Assembly (NCBI RefSeq): GCF_033568475.1 | Contig: NC_133123.1 | Location: 133,644,930-133,708,929 of the forward strand | Direction: 5' to 3' | DNA from: Henckelia pumila | Taxonomy: Eukaryota > Streptophyta > Magnoliopsida > Lamiales > Gesneriaceae | Length of the DNA: 64,000 nt | In this document: positions 59,753 to 64,000 of the stretch, one piece after another | Position numbering within the stretch: position 1 is the stretch's first letter | Layout of the letters: each line of letters starts with the position of its first letter | Notes under the pieces: generated by a model | The model's database searches: none | The model's input: the letters and a program-made list of their open reading frames with translations, nothing else | What the model was told of the DNA's origin: nothing | Translations under genes and position numbers: made by a program

Positions 59753-61076
59753 TGTAGTAGCCCGTACCCTAATTGAGTAATTAAAGGATTAATGCTAATT
59801 AAATAAATTGGATATCGGACGGATCGGAAGCTCCGAAGGCATGATCGGAAGCTCCGAACAGGATCGGAAGCTCCGATGAGCGATCGGAGGCACCGATGAT
59901 ATTACGTCATCCATGACGTGTGGTTAGATCGGAAGCTCCGATCAGGACCGGAAGCTCCGATCACCCCTATCCGGAGTCAACAAGTGATATTTTGACACGT
60001 GGCAGATCAGGATCTTCGGAAGCTCCGATGGCAGGATCGGACGTTTCGATCGAGGATTGAAAGTTCCGATCGTTGTCTATAAATAGAGGGCCGAGGCTTC
60101 ATTTCCAATTGCCAATTCCGAGTGTTTCACTCTCCTTTCTAGTCTATTTGAGTTGTTCTAGCCTTCCTAGGCTTGACCCGGCGGTCGGCGAGGCGTTCGA
60201 TAGTCGTAGCGGAGTTGTGCCCAAGTTCTGGAGGCATCGACATCAAAGGGCTAACAACGGACGAAGGTATAGCTTTTGCTTCCTATAAATATTTAGGAGT
60301 ATGCAATAGCTTAGTTAAGGCTTTTAGAGCACTTTAATGATAGTAGTATCATTTGGCAGTGTAGAGCAGACTATAGGCGTGGACCTAGAGTTGGTAGAAC
60401 TTGCACTGTTTTGAGGTACGGAAGTACTGTTCGAGATATCCTGACTGAGTATGCATGTATTATGTGACTGCATGGTTTATATGTCATTGATTTATGCTGC
60501 ATTCATTTGCATACTGAGCTATCTTCTTCGAGATGTCTGTTAGTAGGGTTTTTCCCTATCCTGTTAGTGGTTGGACTTCCATCAATTTGGGTCCGGCATA
60601 TCCACTGGTATTATGGTATGGGAGCCACCTCCTGAAGCGACGGCACAGCGTGCTACATACCAGGGCCCGGTCTGTCTCTGTTATCTGATCCTTGACCTCG
60701 AGTTTATAGGGAGTTCACTTTGCATGCATGCATACTCATACTCTCGTACTGAGCGTTTTATGCTCACGTCTCGTACTCTATGTTTCTGGACACCCTATTC
60801 CATGGGGCAGGTTTGCGATTGGACGAGGAGGGTGGATCCAGGAGGGGCTAGTCAGTGGTTGACCAGCTGGAGCTTCGTCTAGGTTTTATTTCTGTTGTTT
60901 TGAGGTTGATACAACTATTCGATTTGGTTGTATATTATTTGGATAAATTACAGATTCCTTTACTTGGGATTGTATAATGTTTATGGTTTCCGCAGTTTTA
61001 TTCTGATATCTATTTAATTAAGTTAATTGCATGCCTAAGTTCTGTTTAGTAGGTGATCCGGGTAAGGGTCACTACA
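59753..61076 (+). repeat. GYP3 5' LTR (1324 bp)
   Basis: TGTAGTAGCCCGTACCC at the start pairs loosely with AAGGGTCACTACA at the end (61064-61076). Bases 59820-60075 hold about nine copies of a GATCGGAAGCTCCGA-like near-palindrome. A core promoter TATAAATA lies at 60078-60085, right after the array, so the array is in the U3 region. Confidence 0.9.
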
Positions 61077-61080
61077 TTTA

Positions 61081-61092
61081 TGGTATCAGAGC
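61081..61092 (+). other. GYP3 primer-binding site (initiator tRNA-Met)
   Basis: TGGTATCAGAGC is the exact plant initiator-Met primer site, four bases after the LTR. Confidence 0.92.
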
Positions 61093-61151
61093 ATGCATAG
61101 TATTCTTGGGATTTAGACTCTGCATAAGGTAACCGTGAGGTATTTTTGTAG

Positions 61152-62888
61152 ATGGCAGATCGTGACGACCGGAGTTCTCATGGCAGTATTGGTGGGCGTT
61201 GGGATGATGCCGACCGAGAGCCTCGTCGAGAACGGCGTCATCGTCATCATGACAACGAGCGTTTCACTGTGCGTCGATTCTTAGCTATGGGTCCTAAGCC
61301 CTTAGTTGGAGGTGAGTCTCCGGAGGATGCGGAAAATTGGTTAGACCGCATGGAGACGACTTTTCAGACTTTTCACTGCACCGAGGAGCATAAGATGGAG
61401 ACCCTTGGCTATCTTCTGGATGGGCGAGCCCGTAGGTGGTGGAGGTTTACTTCTGCACCCTTTATTGCGGCGAGAGGAGTGGCCACCTGGGCCGAGTTTC
61501 GCACAGCTTTCCAAAAGCGATACTTTCCTCCTGCACTCCGTCAGTCGAAGGCAGGCGAGCTACTGAGTCTGCGACATGGAGCCATGTCTATTGATGAGTA
61601 TCAGCAGAGATTCTTTGATCTGCTATCCTATTGCCCCGAGATTGCTGATAGCTCAGAGATGAAGTATAATCTGTTCCTTCAGGGCCTTAACCCTGAGATC
61701 CATGACCGTGTGGCAGTTGGCGACGACATGTCCTACGAGGGTTTGGTGAGCCGTTGTCACCAGGCGGAGGACAGCATTCGGCGGAACATGTCTTTTCCTC
61801 AGTCGAGGCCTGCTAGTTCTTTGGGTCCCCGTGCCCAAACTTTCAAGAAGTCTGGATCTACTTCTTCTTCCTCTGGCTCTGCTGGTGTTGTCCGTTACGG
61901 TAAGAAGGACAAGTGTGATCACTGTGGGAAGAACCATCCATCCGACAAGTGCCGTAGAGCTTCTGGAGCTTGTTTCCGTTGTGGAGAGACTGGTCATATC
62001 CGGAGGGATTGTCCACTGTTTGGGGGAGGCGGTTCTGGTTCTGGTTCAGGATCGGGTTCTCAGGCCACCGTTCAGCAGAGGTCGCAGGGACAGCCTGCTG
62101 GGAGTTCTCATTTGAGGCCACGAGCTTCTGGCCAGGTGTTTTCCTTGAGGCATGATCAGGCTGTGGAGGAGAATGAAAAAGTCATCGCAGGTACATTTCT
62201 GCTTTATGGTATACCTGATCTTGTACTTATTGACACTGGTGCATCTCATTCCTTCATTTCTGCACGTTTTGTTAAGAGACATAAGTTACCATGCATTGCA
62301 CTAGACGTAGTGATGTCTGTTTCTACTCCGACGGGCCAATCTGCTTTGGCTAAGCGTCTAGTGATGGGTTTCCCTTTAGAGTTCGAAGGGAACATTCTGT
62401 TAGCGAATCTCATGGTCCTGGCGATGGACGACTTTGATTGCATTCTGGGAATAGATATGTTGACTACCTATCGAGATTCAGTGGACTGCTATCAGAGATT
62501 AGTACGCTTTCATCCGGAGGGGAGTGAGAGCTGGTTTTTCTATGGTGAGGGAGCGCGACCCCTGATGCCTTTGGTATCAGATTTGAGAGCCTGTCGAGCT
62601 CTAGAGTCTGGCGGGGAAGGCTACCTTATCTATGCAGTTGATTTGTCCGCTGAGAGTATTGGGATAGAGAGCATTCCTGTTGTGGATGAATTTCCAGATA
62701 TATTTCCTGATGAGATTCCGGGTTTTCCTCCTGTTAGGGAAGTCGAGTTTGACATAGAGTTGATGCCGGGTACTTCACCTATTTCTCGAGCACCGTATCA
62801 TCTAGCTCCGTCAGAGATGCGTGAATTGAAGAATCAGCTACAGAATCTTTTGGACAAGGGGTACATTCGTCCTAGTGTATCTCCTTGA
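61152..62888 (+). pseudogene. GYP3 gag, protease and start of reverse transcriptase, ending at a nonsense codon
   Basis: ATG 61152 (MADRDDRSSHGSIGGRW). The capsid-type region spans about residues 50-210 (AENWLDRMETTF, RARRWWRF). It is followed by a Ser/Gly-rich linker and a CCHC knuckle (CFRCGETGHIRRDCP) near residue 275. The protease has VLIDTGASHSFI near residue 360. The polymerase begins about residue 515. TGA at 62886-62888 replaces the Trp of SPWGAPV. Up to there the frame is intact for 578 residues with gag and pol fused. Confidence 0.92.
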
Positions 62889-64000
62889 GGAGCTCCTGTT
62901 CTTTTTGTAAAGAAAAAGGATGGGTCGATGCGGCTGTGTATTGACTATCGGCAGCTGAATCGAGTCACTGTGAAGAACAAGTATCCGTTGCCTCGTATTG
63001 ATGACTTGTTTGATCAGCTGCAGGGCACGTCAGTTTACTCCAAGATTGACTTGAGATATGGGTATCATCAGTTGAGAGTCCGTGATCAGGACGTAGCCAA
63101 GACTGCATTTCGTACTCGCTATGGGCATTACGAGTTTCTAGTAATGCCATTTGGTTTGACTAATGCGCCGGCTATATTCATGGATCTGATGAACCGTGTT
63201 TTCAGGGAGTATTTGGACAAGTTTGTCTTGGTATTCATTGATGACATCTTGATGTATTCGCGTAATACGGAAGAGAATGTTTCTCACTTGCGGTTGGTAC
63301 TGCAGACTCTTCGAGATGAGCAGTTGTACACCAAGCTGAGCAAGTGTGAGTTCTGGATGGATAGAGTGGTCTTTCTTGGCCATATCATATCCAGGGAGGG
63401 GATTTCTGTTGATCCTAGCAAGATTGAAGCGGTACTTAATTGGTCGCGTCCGACGACAGTTGCTGAGATCCGTAGTTTTTTGGGTCTAGCAGGGTATTAT
63501 CGTCGCTTCATTCTGAACTTCTCTCAGTTAGCTCGACCGTTGACGCAGCTTACCCGCAAGGGTGTGGATTTCGAGTGGTCCTCCGAGTGTGAGGAGAATT
63601 TCTGTGAGCTTCGACGGTGGTTGACTTCTGCGTCGGTGTTGGCATTACCGTCAGGATCTGGAGGGTATGTGGTATACACTGATGCTTCTCTTCAGGGGTT
63701 AGGTTGTGTCCTGACTCAGAATGGGCATGTGATCGCATACGCTTCTAGACAGCTGAAGCTTCACGAGGACAACTATCCAGTCCATGATTTGGAATTGGCA
63801 GCCATTGTGTTCGCTTTGAAGATCTGGCGTCATTATCTGTATGACGAGAAATTTGAGATCTTCACCGACCATAAGAGTCTCAAGTATTTGTTCACTCAGG
63901 CGGAGTTGAACATGAGGCAGAGACGTTGGATGGACTTGCTTAAGGACTATGATTGCGAGATAAAGTACCATCCGGGAGCTGCTAATCTCACCGCTGATGC
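62889..64000 (+). pseudogene. GYP3 reverse transcriptase and RNase H, cut by the window edge
   Basis: The same frame continues open to base 64000: [22 protein letters not shown], catalytic [10 protein letters not shown] (near 63235), then a complete-looking RNase H with [10 protein letters not shown] (near 63676), [11 protein letters not shown], and the DHKSLKYLF and [12 protein letters not shown] motifs. It serves here as the intact reference that shows what GYP1 has lost. Confidence 0.93.

Larger units (their letters stand above)
59753..64000 (+). mobile_element. GYP3: Ty3/Gypsy chromovirus-like element, right part outside window
   Basis: 5' LTR 59753-61076, primer site, gag and pol in one long frame up to the window edge within RNase H. 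Sequence motifs are close to GYP1, but the LTR is unrelated and half as long and there is no intron at the gag/pol junction. It sits inside the GYP2 repeat array and so is younger than GYP2. The only lesion seen is TGA at 62886. Confidence 0.95.

Overview
This is nuclear DNA of a flowering plant. The protein-coding genes have many short introns with GT..AG borders, one protein has a plastid-type N terminus, and the retrotransposons belong to plant Ty3/Gypsy and Ty1/Copia groups. A DEMETER-type DNA glycosylase points to a plant. I suspect a eudicot, possibly an asterid, because the 'GTGAGACGGTCTCA' MITE family near 10.1-10.5 kb looks familiar from that group; this is a weak inference. About half of the window is transposable elements.

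Layout. (1) 1-8191: a Ty3/Gypsy chromovirus-like element (GYP1) whose 5' LTR runs off the left edge. Its LTR is very long (about 2.65 kb), a probable AT-rich intron lies at the gag/pol junction, and pol is damaged by an RNase H deletion, a frameshift and a nonsense codon. (2) 8642-12356: a small plastid-targeted membrane protein (+), two nested MITEs, and an eight-exon RRM nucleolar protein of the NIFK/Nop15 type (-). (3) 15992-16325: a decayed MAP-kinase exon. (4) 17423-18733: an intronless METTL13-like methyltransferase (-), with a complete Copia element (18790-25044, identical 282-bp LTRs, AATAT target duplications) inserted about 55 bp upstream of its start codon. (5) 30850-40740: a complete 20-coding-exon DEMETER-like 5-methylcytosine DNA glycosylase (-, 1944 aa). 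(6) 40.9-46.4 kb: an AT-rich interval with a PIF/Harbinger-like, a hAT-type and a Stowaway-like MITE. (7) 46388-49411: a five-exon CMS1/CMSS1-like ribosome-biogenesis protein (-). (8) 50.5-52.0 kb: two further MITEs and a tRNA-derived SINE with 15-bp target duplications. (9) 52060-59752: a decayed Tat-type Gypsy element (GYP2) with the extra RNase H domain and two tandem arrays in its 3' untranslated region. (10) 59753-64000: a third Gypsy element (GYP3), inserted into the GYP2 repeat array and running off the right edge with one nonsense codon.

Working together. Two host genes, the NIFK-like and CMSS1-like genes, act in ribosome biogenesis and both carry telo-box (AAACCCTA) and TGGGCY motifs upstream. 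The DEMETER-like enzyme removes 5-methylcytosine and so acts on the kind of silenced transposon DNA that surrounds it. I did not find an unmistakable new system. The strongest leads are the gag/pol intron, the trans-mobilised Copia copy that displaced a host promoter, the repeat-seeding GYP2 3' region, and a MITE just upstream of a demethylase promoter. Exon models were read by eye; reading phase was checked at every junction, but no transcript data were available.
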